Shown here: in pieces, positions 7,601-11,901 of the stretch
Layout: every line of letters begins with the position of its first letter
Numbering within the stretch: the first letter of the stretch is position 1
DNA from: Pavlovales sp. CCMP2436
Taxonomy: Eukaryota > Haptophyta > Pavlovophyceae > Pavlovales
Reading direction: 5' to 3'
NCBI GenBank assembly: GCA_026770615.1
Contig: MU631506.1
Location: 58,711 to 71,445, forward strand
Length of the DNA: 12,735 nt
Translations under genes and position numbers: made by a program
Notes under the pieces: model-generated
What the model was told of the DNA's origin: nothing
The model's database searches: none
What the model saw: only the letters and a program-made list of their open reading frames with translations

Positions 7601-7660
7601 GTAGGAGACGGTCCCCCACACTGACGTCTTGGAGCGCGAGAAGAGTGCCAGCCCGCGAGG
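22..7660 (-). CDS. FHA-domain formin-like protein (FH3 region), multi-exon, 3' part outside window
   Basis: Composite gene read from splice sites and phase. Coding order: FHA domain (exons 7514-7392 or its duplicate 7660-7565, then 7091-6861, 6141-6013), helical segment (5857-5713), Pro/Ser-rich linker (5275-5057, 4807-4676), then FH3 armadillo domain (4265-4185, 2815-2759, 1946-1878, 1642-1537, 1357-1218, 789-695, 179-22). All junctions inside the FHA block and all junctions from 4807 to 22 keep phase; the joins on either side of 5275-5057 do not close and may hide an exon or a different splice site. Formins nucleate and elongate actin filaments; FH3 serves dimerisation and autoinhibition, FHA binds phosphothreonine. 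FH1 and FH2 are not in the window, so the formin call rests on FH3 alone. It could be another ARM protein, but the order of motifs (LKELVNSQQ, LLNVPRATETIVRLLD, LANALV, LRDEL, VQVDQWE) is that of FH3. No start codon is assigned with certainty; see the exons at 8374-8929. Confidence 0.72.
104..566. repeat. Direct repeat of an exon edge, copies at 104-190 and 488-566
   Basis: Both copies contain GGGCTTTTAGAATTCGG and the surrounding 70 to 80 bases with scattered changes. The first copy is the 5' end of the exon at 179-22; the second is a decayed echo in the intron upstream, with its acceptor changed to GCAAG. Confidence 0.8.
230..450. repeat. Intronic tandem array with CTTTCAAATGAAAC
   Basis: Four exact copies of CTTTCAAATGAAAC at 250, 317, 375 and 437 within units of 58 to 67 bases that also contain CTCTCTGTAAGTTACCT-like and CACCCCTGTGACTT segments. 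The core is nearly self-complementary. It lies between the exon at 179-22 and that exon's echo. Confidence 0.85.
695..789 (-). CDS. FH3 exon, ALRDELSVGG...VQVDQ
   Basis: Acceptor CCACCCCAG, donor GTGATT. It reads ALRDELSVGGWAASVADRLD then GAKVQVDQ, 31 codons plus two bases. This matches the FH3 hallmark 'R..LR.EL...GL...L..L......VQ...F' of Diaphanous-type formins. Starts in phase 0, agreeing with the previous exon, and ends two bases into a codon, agreeing with the next. Confidence 0.75.
915..1064 (+). mobile_element. MITE-like inverted-repeat element, copy 1
   Basis: About 150 bases. Left end CTGCTGGAGCCAGGACTC; the right end is its near reverse complement, ending GGCTCCAACAG. An internal near-perfect hairpin is at 941-968 around CCTCGCCGGCGAGG. 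It lies in the intron between the FH3 exons 1357-1218 and 789-695. No coding capacity. No clear target duplication seen. Confidence 0.75.
1218..1357 (-). CDS. FH3 exon, LLSAERDNLCLVAALTLANALV
   Basis: Acceptor TTTTTAAACAG, donor GTATTC. Two bases complete an Ala codon, then 46 codons: ALRRPGGGRSVLAALL, SAERDNLCLVAALTLANALV, APSPAHAQ. The helix ending in LANALV is the FH3 'L.L.NALV' helix. A weak copy of its donor-side end lies downstream in the intron at 1066-1098. Confidence 0.75.
1537..1642 (-). CDS. FH3 exon, RVRLRALEVLQVAVTLGKG
   Basis: Acceptor CACAACAG next to a (GT)n tract, donor GTTTTT in a T run. Thirty-five codons plus one base: ARVRLRALEVLQVAVTLGKG, then a Gly-rich loop and SIGLMRVA. 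It corresponds to the ARM helix pair 'R...LE.L.A.C...GG' of FH3. An alternative donor, GTGGCT, lies inside it at 1606 but would leave phase 0, which disagrees with the next exon. Confidence 0.7.
1651..1710. repeat. (GT)n microsatellite
   Basis: GT repeats with two TTTTGG interruptions. On the minus strand it forms the CA-rich tract directly before the acceptor of the FH3 exon 1642-1537. Confidence 0.9.
1878..1946 (-). CDS. FH3 exon, SLLNVPRATETIVRLLDEKE
   Basis: Acceptor TTTCATCTCAG, donor GAG|GTAATC, 23 codons, phase 0 at both ends. Joined to the upstream exon it reads LVNSQQ|GARSLLNVPRATET, the FH3 'L.N...G...LL..P.....IV..LD' segment. The acceptor side is repeated twice upstream in the intron (2066-2031 and 2259-2221). 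Confidence 0.75.
1919..2330. repeat. Compound repeat block with a 30-bp minisatellite
   Basis: GCGGCACATT-AGCAGTGAGCGC recurs at 1919, 2031 and 2221. A longer segment (AAACGTCCG...GCACTGG...AGCGTT) occurs at 1961-2029 and 2263-2330. Between them lie four units of exactly 30 bases from 2071 to 2190 (GAGGAATGTGATTTAGGGGG type) and a fifth partial one. The first copy is the acceptor part of the FH3 exon 1946-1878; the rest is intronic. Confidence 0.8.
2386..2797. repeat. Duplicated exon/intron junction of the WDVLCSAL exon
   Basis: A segment of about 90 bases (GCCTGTTTGGTAAAC to CTTGAGCGCGCCGA) is present at 2386-2485 and 2703-2797, nearly identical. GCACCTGCTGCGAGTTGACC is also found alone at 2574-2593. 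Only the right copy has a working acceptor and full exon. Confidence 0.85.
2651..2679 (+). repeat. 29-base match, inverted, to the linker exon at 5118-5146
   Basis: GGGGACGTTAAAAGAACTAT plus nine more bases equals, with one difference, the reverse complement of 5118-5146, which encodes GDVKRTIIK. It is a displaced, inverted scrap of coding sequence in the intron below the linker exons. Confidence 0.75.
2759..2815 (-). CDS. FH3/GBD exon, WDVLCSALGALKELVNSQQ
   Basis: Acceptor GATTTTCAG, donor CAGCAG|GTGCGC, 19 codons, phase 0 at both ends. It matches the helix before the conserved 'ALK.LVN...G' of FH3. Its 3' half and 40 to 50 bases of intron are copied nearly exactly at 2386-2485, and a shorter copy of the edge is at 2572-2597. 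Confidence 0.72.
3220..3480. repeat. GT/G-rich minisatellite
   Basis: GGCTATGTGTGGCGTGTGTG recurs at 3266, 3318, 3364 and 3420 (spacing 46 to 56), each followed by G tracts. Intronic and low complexity; frames across it are not genes. Confidence 0.85.
3701..3805 (-). repeat. Dispersed repeat, inverted copy at 12376-12480
   Basis: The minus strand here and the plus strand at 12376 share CCCACTTCGGCGTAGCG, GGAGCCTGCGTCGGAGCGCT and AAGATCAGC, then a looser match to CCCTACATT and an AT-dinucleotide end. About 100 bases; no inverted ends seen. Confidence 0.75.
4185..4265 (-). CDS. Exon DASLTMLMRDPTPAGIKTLT (GBD/FH3 start)
   Basis: Acceptor AATAATAACAG, donor CGCGGCCAG|GTGATT, 27 codons, phase 0-0. 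Helical. It precedes WDVLCSAL in frame, as expected for the start of a formin GBD/FH3 region. Two decayed copies of its last 15 bases plus GTGA lie at 4105-4123 and 4013-4031 in the following intron. Confidence 0.62.
4370..4494. repeat. Repeat of the intron start after the FHA exon (6742-6860)
   Basis: Same orientation and about 120 bases: GCTATCCGTGTGCT, GTGTTGTTGCTGCACCACT, GGAGA-TGGGAGACC, TTTACGGGGCC. At 6860 the repeat starts at the splice donor of the FHA exon; at 4494 it starts at a similar GTGTGTAAAT sequence without the exon. Confidence 0.75.
4676..4807 (-). CDS. Pro/Ser-rich linker exon ending HTDVLSAI
   Basis: Acceptor AAATCGCAG, consensus donor GTACGT, 44 codons, phase 0-0. It reads QPYPSSPLSSPPPSLPTSPV, then VLFSRSSNTRLEATAHTDVL and SAI. 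It is a low-complexity linker between the FHA part and the ARM domain. The donor side is copied at 4601-4552 and the Pro-rich side at 4925-4890. On the plus strand the same bases can be read as MADKTSVCAVASS, which I take to be a shadow. Confidence 0.55.
4923..5059. mobile_element. Foldback element with CAGGG ends and TTCCYGGRA palindromes
   Basis: CAGGGTTTTACAT at 4923 faces ATGTACAAAACCCTG at 5045-5059. Between them are palindromes such as TTCCTGGGAA (4972, 5015) and TTCCCGGAA (4985, 5031). The flanks GGAGACTTCGGCAGCAATGG and CAGAGACATCGGCAGCGATG are directly repeated. CAGGG ends recall hAT-type elements, but no 8-base target duplication is visible. Confidence 0.5.
5057..5275 (-). CDS. Probable linker exon, SGDVKRTIIKKLS...SSPPPSLP
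   Basis: Open for 73 codons after an acceptor TTTTTAAG. It reads CDDEQGSWRRHDVGSKIAHE, ALNLPFYARTP, SGDVKRTIIKKLSCGS and SSPPPSLPMSLDQ. The last part resembles the Pro-rich start of the next exon. It ends where the CAGGG-ended foldback element begins. No clean phase-0 donor is visible (CAGG|GTTTTG would leave phase 1) and the upstream exon ends in phase 1, so the boundaries are provisional. Two other donors or a missed exon are possible. Confidence 0.4.
5541..5695 (+). mobile_element. MITE-like inverted-repeat element, copy 2
   Basis: Same ends and inner order as copy 1 (left CTGCTGGAGCTAGGACCC, right GAGATCTGGCCTCAGCAG). The perfect 9-base stem is GTGAATCCC 5567-5575 / GGGATTCAC 5586-5594, and AAACTGTAAACTGGTTTTCA is shared in the middle. 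It begins some 16 bases inside the intron after the exon ending at 5713. Confidence 0.75.
5713..5857 (-). CDS. Helical exon after FHA, VENNDVHAFVDLASLYHLNG
   Basis: Acceptor GTAACGCAG, donor GCT|GTAAGC, 48 codons plus one base. It reads VENNDVHAFVDLASLYHLNG, QLANTLANFVSKYLRARSEV and SDIYPGQS. Amphipathic helices of no family I recognise. Immediately upstream, and open in the same frame, is a copy of the 3' end of the previous exon (5861-5900). The exon might therefore begin further upstream, but splicing at 5857 closes the phase with the exon ending at 6013. Confidence 0.62.
6013..6141 (-). CDS. FHA domain, C-terminal exon, GDAFGIPAG...LHFVF
   Basis: Acceptor CTTAATAG, donor CAG|GTAAGC, 43 codons, phase 0-0. 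Spliced to the exon before it gives LPVELKQ|GDAFGIPAG, the FHA pattern 'PV.L..GD...I', then EMLHFVFTDMRANLRGAQL as the last strands. Two copies of its acceptor edge lie upstream (6277-6246, 6338-6313), and a copy of its donor edge lies downstream (5900-5861). Confidence 0.72.
6095..6338 (-). repeat. Three acceptor-edge copies of the GDAFGIPAG exon
   Basis: GGGGACGCxTTTGGGATCC with a preceding pyrimidine-CAG or TAG appears at 6141 (real exon), 6277-6246 and 6338-6313. The second copy could even be read as an 11-codon exon (GDAFGILAGAI) before GTTAGT; the third has lost the motif (GDTFVIPD). Confidence 0.7.
6457..6607 (-). mobile_element. MITE-like inverted-repeat element, copy 3 (reverse orientation)
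   Basis: Ends CTGCTGGAGCCAGGTCTC / GAGACCTGGCTCCAGCAG are an almost perfect inverted pair. The inner hairpin at 6554-6581 (ACCCCGCCGGCGAGGT) sits near the right end, so the element is flipped relative to copies 1 and 2. It lies in the intron between the two FHA exons 7091-6861 and 6141-6013. Confidence 0.75.
6613..6660 (-). mobile_element. MITE-like element, copy 4, truncated
   Basis: Starts CTGCTAGAGCCAGGTCTCG, five bases after copy 3, and continues GCTATAGAAATAAAAACCGC as in the right arm of copy 1 (reverse complement), then stops matching. It is a broken copy abutting copy 3. Confidence 0.6.
6861..7091 (-). CDS. FHA domain, central exon, FTIGRSSQCSL...NNGTWLN
   Basis: A poly-C tract with CCCGCAG acceptor and an AAGCAG|GTGTGTG donor enclose 77 codons, phase 0-0. 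All core FHA motifs are present: FTIGRSSQCSLAL (GR loop), VSGVHCKL (the S..H phosphothreonine-recognition segment) and LEDLSNNGTWLN (NG-N loop). FHA domains bind phosphothreonine peptides in signalling proteins. The exon cannot stand alone because the first and last strands come from neighbouring exons. Confidence 0.85.
7266..7327 (+). repeat. Dispersed 62-base repeat, second copy at 2306-2368
   Basis: Shared ACACTC-GATC-AGGG and CACA-GGATACC with similar spacing, same orientation. Both are non-coding. Confidence 0.55.
7392..7514 (-). CDS. FHA domain, first-strand exon, copy 1
   Basis: Donor GAG|GTGCGC, phase 0, so it joins in frame to FTIGRSS: KTPVWGIVSYSDGRS, TNSVEVSAPE|FTIGR. The VWG strand and the short loop before 'IGR' are usual for FHA starts. 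The 5' end is uncertain: TTTGAG at 7515-7517 gives 41 codons, and a shorter form starting at ACGCCAGTT is possible. It is one of two tandem copies about 170 bases apart. Confidence 0.55.
7565..7660 (-). CDS. FHA domain, first-strand exon, copy 2 (possible alternative exon)
   Basis: Acceptor AAGCGCAG, donor TTTCA|GTGCGC, 32 codons, phase 0-0. It reads LALFSRSKTSVWGTVSYSDG then RSTNSVEVS. It encodes the same first strand as 7514-7392 with a few substitutions (TSVWGT for TPVWGI) and lacks the last three residues. Both copies are open and both would join FTIGRSS in frame, so they could be mutually exclusive exons, or one is a relic. Copy 2 has the better acceptor. Confidence 0.45.
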
Positions 7661-8183
7661 CTGCGCTTGCTGCTGCTCGCTTGCTGTTGCTGTGGCGCCC
7701 TCTTGCTGCTGCGCCCAGCCTGAGTCCTCCCGTGCGTCTGATTTGACGGGTTCAAGTTAATTTTTTGTTGGCAAACTTTTTACAAATGGCCAAAACGTTT
7801 CAGTTCCCCCCTCCCCTGCCCTAGGTTACGTGTAAAAGTTTGTCAAAACCCCTCCCCCCCCTGAACTGCCATTGGAGTGAAACCCCTCGATTTTTACGAG
7901 CCTCGATTTTCACTCCTGAGAACTTGAACACACGCATGTTTTGAACTCAAAAAACGGCCACTGTCGCGGGGTTCGCGGCCGGCTAGCGTATCTGCTCACA
8001 CAGCACGCGCGTATGAGTCCCCATTCTCGGTATCAAGCAAATCTTATTTTACAGTACATTTCGGTCGTTTTTCTTGTAGAGACCTAATAACTAACAACTC
8101 ACAAAACTACAACTCACTTTTCTCGTTTTTTCGCTTTTTTTTTTTGGTTTTCGTTTTAGTTTTGTTTGTTTTGTTAAAGTAAC
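7661..8183. other. Non-coding stretch with a hairpin
   Basis: No convincing exon. It holds CAG/CTG-rich sequence to 7735, a copy of the GATTTGACGGGTTCAAGTT motif (7740-7758, also at 7529-7547), C tracts, and a hairpin GGAGTGAAA 7874-7882 / TTTCACTCC 7908-7916 with a second small repeat CCTCGATTTT in its loop. Confidence 0.5.
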
Positions 8184-8283
8184 CCTCGCCGTCTTTAAAA
8201 ATTTTGCACACAAATATCTGAACAATTGATCGGGCCAAGATGCGTTCGGGATAAGTATCGCGCTCGTCAAAACAACGCACATC
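8184..8283 (-). CDS. Possible exon, FDERDTYPERILARSIVQIF
   Basis: The frame DVRCFDERDTYPERILARSI, VQIFVCKIFKDGEG is open and protein-like, with a GTTACT donor at 8183. The upstream side is the (TTG)n tract and shows no good acceptor in the right phase. Its middle shares CGCATCTTGG..CGATC with the exon ending at 8374, so it may only be a decayed copy of that exon edge. Confidence 0.22.
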
Positions 8284-8321
<38 letters not shown>

Positions 8322-8357
8322 CGGGAACAACAACAACAACAACAACAACAGCAACAA
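8278..8357. repeat. (CAA)n microsatellite
   Basis: About 25 CAA triplets with two interruptions (CGG, CAG). It lies in the intron below the exon ending at 8374. It gives long open frames (poly-Q, or poly-V/L on the other strand), which are not genes. Confidence 0.9.
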
Positions 8358-8373
8358 AAGAGTAAAAACTCAC

Positions 8374-8929
8374 CCAGCGATCGAACCAAGATGCGCACGG
8401 GCAGCGCAGCACGCTTGTCAGCGATGGCATCAGCCGCGTCCGCATCTGATGGGGGGGGGAGGGTGTGGTTGAAGGAGGGGGGTTGGATGGGTTAGAGCAA
8501 TGGCACATGAGGTAATACTAAATGCTAAGTATTCGGGGGGGGGTGACTGGGCGCCATCGCAGAGCCCAGCCAAGTGCAGCACCTCGCTGCCTCCTTCGAG
8601 GTGCGCCGCGGGCGGCTCGCCGCGCGGGACGACGTACCGGCCGATGATCGAAGTCAGTTCTGCCTCATCGAACCTCCTCCACTGCATGAGGCACCGAACC
8701 TCCTCTCCATGACGGACTGGCAGTGGTCGGCGAGGGTCAAGTTGAAGCCGGTTTTTTGGATGAGCTCAGCTCTAGCAAAAAATGAAAAAAAATTGCCGAA
8801 GGCGTTTTCTACTGACACCCCACCTTTTTAGAATGGCGCCTTCCCTCAGCCGACTCCGCCTTCGCAGAGCCACACGCGCACAGCAGGCCCGTCACGCCGA
8901 CACGCACTGATCTCGGACAAGTCCATCAT
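8374..8929 (-). CDS. N-terminal exons of a minus-strand gene, MMDLSEI...
   Basis: Exon 1, 8929-8908 (ATGATGGAC, donor A|GTGCGT), joins exon 2 at 8769 (acceptor TTGCTAGAG) in phase: MMDLSEITELIQKTGFNL, TLADHCQSVMERRF. The frame is then broken by a 26-base direct duplication (AGGAGGTTCG at 8704-8695 and 8678-8669), after which it reads FDEAELTSIIGRYVVPRGE up to a GTGCTG donor at 8582 or, with a GC donor, 8560. Exon 3, 8445-8374, has a poly-C/CATCAG acceptor and a GTGAGT donor: ADAADAIADKRAALPVRILV. I do not recognise the protein. It lies upstream of, and on the same strand as, the FHA exons, and an AAG acceptor near 7668 would keep phase with exon 3. It may thus be the start of the FHA-formin gene; a separate gene is equally possible. 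Confidence 0.45.
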
Positions 8930-8964
8930 ACACGCACAGCTGGGGTTAGCTGGGCTCCTTGGCG
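8930..8964. promoter_or_regulatory. 35-base gap between divergent start codons
   Basis: ATG on the minus strand at 8929 and ATG on the plus strand at 8965 face away from each other with only 35 bases between them. If both starts are right, the transcripts must overlap in their 5' leaders or share a bidirectional core promoter. No TATA-like box is visible in the gap. Confidence 0.3.
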
Positions 8965-10602
8965 ATGCCCGAGCTACCACCCCCGCCTCTGATGCAGCCG
9001 CCTCTGGTGGAGTCTCCTCGAAGGCCGCGTGGCAGGAGTAGCAATAAGCACGCGCACCATGCCGCCTACACCACAGACGCCATTAGATACGACCGGCTCT
9101 CCCGCGCGCAGGGCTCCGAGAGCTTGCTCGCGACGCTGCGCGCCATCTTCGCCGCGCGACACGCGTGCTCGCCGTTCGGTGCGGCGACCCCGGACATCGT
9201 CGATATTGGCACGGGCTCCGGGAAGCTCCTGCTGCTCCTCTGTGCGTGGGTGGGGGGGGAGGAGTGTTAAATTGCCTTTTCATCTGTATTTGTATCGTGC
9301 CCCTTATTGCAATGCGCCACTGTCCTGACTGCCCCCCTCCCCCCCCAGCGCCCTTCGCGCGCTCGGCCGTGGGCGTCGACCGGGAGAACGACATCCTCAA
9401 TGTCGCCCGCCAAAACCTGGAGCACGCGGGCTCGCAGAACTGCAGCTTCGCGCAGGCTGACGCACGGTAAGTGCCGGCATTCATACGGTTGCCTGCCCGG
9501 AGCACCTGCATCCCCCCCCCTCATCCCTCGACCTCCCCTCATACTGTTTGCAAAGGACGCTCCCGCTGCCCGACGCTAGCCGAGACGTCGCGCTCGCGGG
9601 CTGGGCGCTCTGCTACCTCAAGGCGGAGTACGAATTCTCGGACTCGTCTGGGCGGAGCTGGTGCGGTTCATTTTAATTTTATTAATATTTATAGAAGGGG
9701 GGTGGGCATCGGGCAGGGGTTCGACGGGGGGTGGGCAAGGGGCAGGGGGCAGTCAGTGAATACCTAATTAATTTAATTATTGAATTCTCATGGCTCGGAG
9801 AGCGTTCTTTTCATCTCTTCTACCAGGTGGGGCCCGGGGGGCGGAGGAGGTATAAAATTAGAATGACGTGCGCTGTGTGCGCAGCTCGCCGAACCAGCCC
9901 CTTTTCACGGAGGCGGCTGCAATCTCCTTCCCCCGGCCACGATTCCCAACGAGGGGTCTCTAGCCGGCCGGACAGGGTGACTCAATAATCCTCCTCTTGA
10001 CTGCATAAACTTTTTTTTCTCAACAACAAACAGTACATCATTAGGGTCTTGTGCAGCGCCTCGAGACGGGTTCGGTCTTCGAATTTGCTAGCCGCCAAGG
10101 CGGGCGCGCTGCTGATGCCCATAATCCTCCTCTTAACTGAAGAAACTTTAGGGGCCCATGGCGGGACGAGCTCGACCGCGCGATCGACGAGATCGATCGC
10201 GTCCTCCGCCCGGGCGGCGTGGCAGTCATCCTCGAGTCGCTTGGGACGGCGACAGAAACCCCTCGGCGGCTGGGCAGCCAGTACTACGCGCACCTGCGCT
10301 TGCGAGGGTTCGAGGAGACGTGGATGCGGACCGACTACAAGTTTGCCAGTCAGGCCGAGGCCGAGGCCCTTTGCCTCGTCTTCTACGGCGGCGCCGTCAG
10401 CGCGCGGGTCAGCGAGTGCCCAGGATGCGAGTCGGGCCTTGTGCCCGAGTGTACAGGGGTCTGGTGGCGTCGGCGACCACTACAGCACTTGAGTCACGCG
10501 GCCGACGGCGCCTGCCCGCCGGGCTCGGCGTACGGGGCAGTTGCCCAGCTGCTGCTCGACGGCCTGATCGGGTCGTGGACGCCCGACCTGACCGCCAGTT
10601 GA
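8965..10602 (+). CDS. Class I SAM-dependent methyltransferase, four exons
   Basis: Exons 8965-9241, 9349-9466, 9556-9660 and 10152-10602; introns begin GTGCGT, GTAAGT and GTGCGG and end CCCCAG, AAAG and TTTAG. All three phases close, giving 316 residues and a TGA. The Rossmann core is complete: motif I VDIGTGSG (79-86), acidic end of strand 2 VGVD (100-103), adenine loop DARTLPLPD (130-138), strand 4 VALAGWALCYL (143-153), and LRPGG (185-189) before the last strands. The C-terminus VPECTGVWW (264-272) with the preceding F.S..EAEAL segment recalls small-molecule methyltransferases of the Methyltransf_11 type. The acceptor substrate is unknown. The first 45 residues are Pro/Arg-rich and poorly determined; the ATG at 8965 is the first in frame after stops, and a missed upstream exon is possible. 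The gene ends 30 bases from the convergent repeat gene. Confidence 0.82.
9661..10151 (+). other. Intron 3 of the methyltransferase, with duplicated 3' end
   Basis: A 491-base intron, much longer than the other two (107 and 89). The segment before its acceptor (10120-10149) has an earlier copy at 9985-10012 (ATAATCCTCCTCTT, ACTG, AAACTTT). Between the copies lies a GC-rich 88-base piece (10033-10120) preceded by AACAAACAG. On the minus strand this piece reads SKFEDRTRLEALHKTLMMY. No use in the methyltransferase frame is evident. Confidence 0.5.
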
Positions 10603-10632
10603 CGTTGACTAATAAGTTACAGTACTACTAGA

Positions 10633-11824
10633 CTACCGTGTATGGCTGCACCCAAGCCCAGGCATCGCCTCGAAGAGCTGAGGCGCAGGCATGCCGAGCG
10701 TCGCGAACGCCCACACGGTGTTGGCGAGGTTCTGCGCGTTGAAGCTGCCGATGCGCTGCTCGCTCTCGCGCGCGATCGCCTCGAAGAGCGCAGGCGTTGC
10801 AAAGGCCACGCGATGTTGGCGAGTTCCTGCGGATTAAAGCTGCCGATGCGCTGCTCGCTCTCGCGCGCGATCACGTTGAAGAGCTGAGGCGCTGGTGTGC
10901 CGAGCGTCGCAAACGCACACGCAGTGTTAGCAACTTCTTGCGGCTTAAAGCTGCCGATGCGCTGTTCGCTCTCGCGCGCGATCGCCTCGAAGAGCTGAGG
11001 TGCAGGCGTGTCGAGTGTCGCAAACGCCCACGCGGTGTTGGCGAGTTCCTGCGGCTTAAAGCTGCCGATGCGCTGCTCGCTCTTGCGCGCGATCGCATCA
11101 AAGAGCTGAGGGTCAGGCATGCCGAGTGTCGCAAACGCCCACGCGGTGTTTGCTAGGTCCTGTGCGTTGAACTCACCAAGGTGCATTATCGCCTCCGCGC
11201 CAAGCAAACGCATACTCGCAGCCGCTGGCTCGAAGCGGAGCCGGGCCATGCCGTGGCACGTATTGGCGATCTGGCGCGCACCGAGGCGAGGGTGACCCCC
11301 CTCTCGGTGTGCTGCACAAGTCGAAGTAGCATGACGTCCTCCTGGTGATAGAAGTCAGTGCGCTCGCGGCCCGTCGCCCGCGCCTTGCCCAGCCGACTCC
11401 ACGCGGTGGCGACGTTGATCTCGTTGAACGAGCTCCCTTGGCGCTTGTACACGTCGAGGATGGCCGGCAAGGAGTCGGCGTTCATAAGGTAGGTCGTGAT
11501 CTCCCTCGGTGAGAGGATTGCCTTCCGCCTGGGCGAGTCAACGGGCTGGGCGCACATGGTCGCCCGCGCACTGCGGCGTGCACCAAACCCGTCGGGGCGC
11601 ATCTGCGACGAGCGTGGCAACTCCGGTTGCGAGGGCGGCCGCGGCGCGCGTGCGAAGGCCGAGTGGTGCGCCGGGCACGGGCCGACGGGCAGTCGAGGGC
11701 GAATGCTTGTCGTCCCCAGCGGGTGCGCATAGCCCAGTCCCAGGGCCACGAAGAGGAGGAGCGCCGGCCACATCGCGGAGTGCCGGGCGCTCCCAGGCCG
11801 CCATGCTGAGCTGAGTGTTGTCAT
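10633..11824 (-). pseudogene. 37-residue-repeat protein (ANTAWAFATL type), frameshifted
   Basis: Starts at ATG 11824 or, giving a cleaner leader, ATG 11773 (MWPALLLFVALGLGYAHP: charged start absent, hydrophobic core, A-x-A-like end). An Arg/Ala/Pro-rich segment follows, then a conserved-looking N-terminal part (SPREITTYLMNADSLPAILD, SFNEINVATAWSRLGKA). Five 37-residue repeats of the form LANTAWAFATLG.P.PQLF, AIARESEQRIGSF come next, ending in TAG at 10635. Such repeats, often with a C-terminal RAP domain (absent here), are typical of organelle RNA-binding proteins in algae with complex plastids, so a chloroplast or mitochondrial RNA role is an inference. The frame breaks twice: one base is missing near 11277 (ASVRA/QIANTCHG), and the fourth repeat has a net 16-base deletion near 10788-10806. 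It is either a decayed gene or one with assembly errors; the 16-base loss is hard to blame on base calling. Confidence 0.68.
10660..11190 (-). repeat. Tandem 111-bp coding repeats
   Basis: The block AGCTGCCGATGCG recurs on the plus strand at 10743, 10838, 10949 and 11060, spacing 95, 111 and 111 bases. The short interval is 16 bases short and marks the frameshift. A more diverged unit continues to about 11190. The copies are very alike at DNA level, so they arose recently or are kept alike by gene conversion. Confidence 0.85.
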
Positions 11825-11901
11825 AAGAGTACAAAAGGTTTTTACCCGCGTTTGAATCGGCAACTTTACACCAAACCTACTTGTCCAACTCGGAGAACTT
11901 C

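Noticed and set aside
8226..8495. Poly-Gln (plus) and poly-Val/Leu (minus) reading frames
   Set aside because: Produced by the CAA microsatellite; no splice or start context and the flanks read as intron.
8574..8831. Plus-strand frame MQHLAASFEVRRGRLAARDD opposite the MMDLSEI exons
   Set aside because: Open, but no good splice or start context; the minus-strand reading has matching donor, acceptor and phase with a start exon.
11270..11290. An 11-base GT...AG stretch (GTGCGCGCCAG) whose removal restores the repeat gene's frame
   Set aside because: Far below any normal spliceosomal intron length; a single-base loss explains the shift more simply.
11438..11455. Residues DVYKRQ, a known translation artefact of a sequencing-library transposon end
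   Set aside because: The bases here (GACGTGTACAAGCGCCAA on the minus strand) differ from the adapter sequence at several positions, and the frame continues sensibly on both sides, so this is genuine coding sequence.
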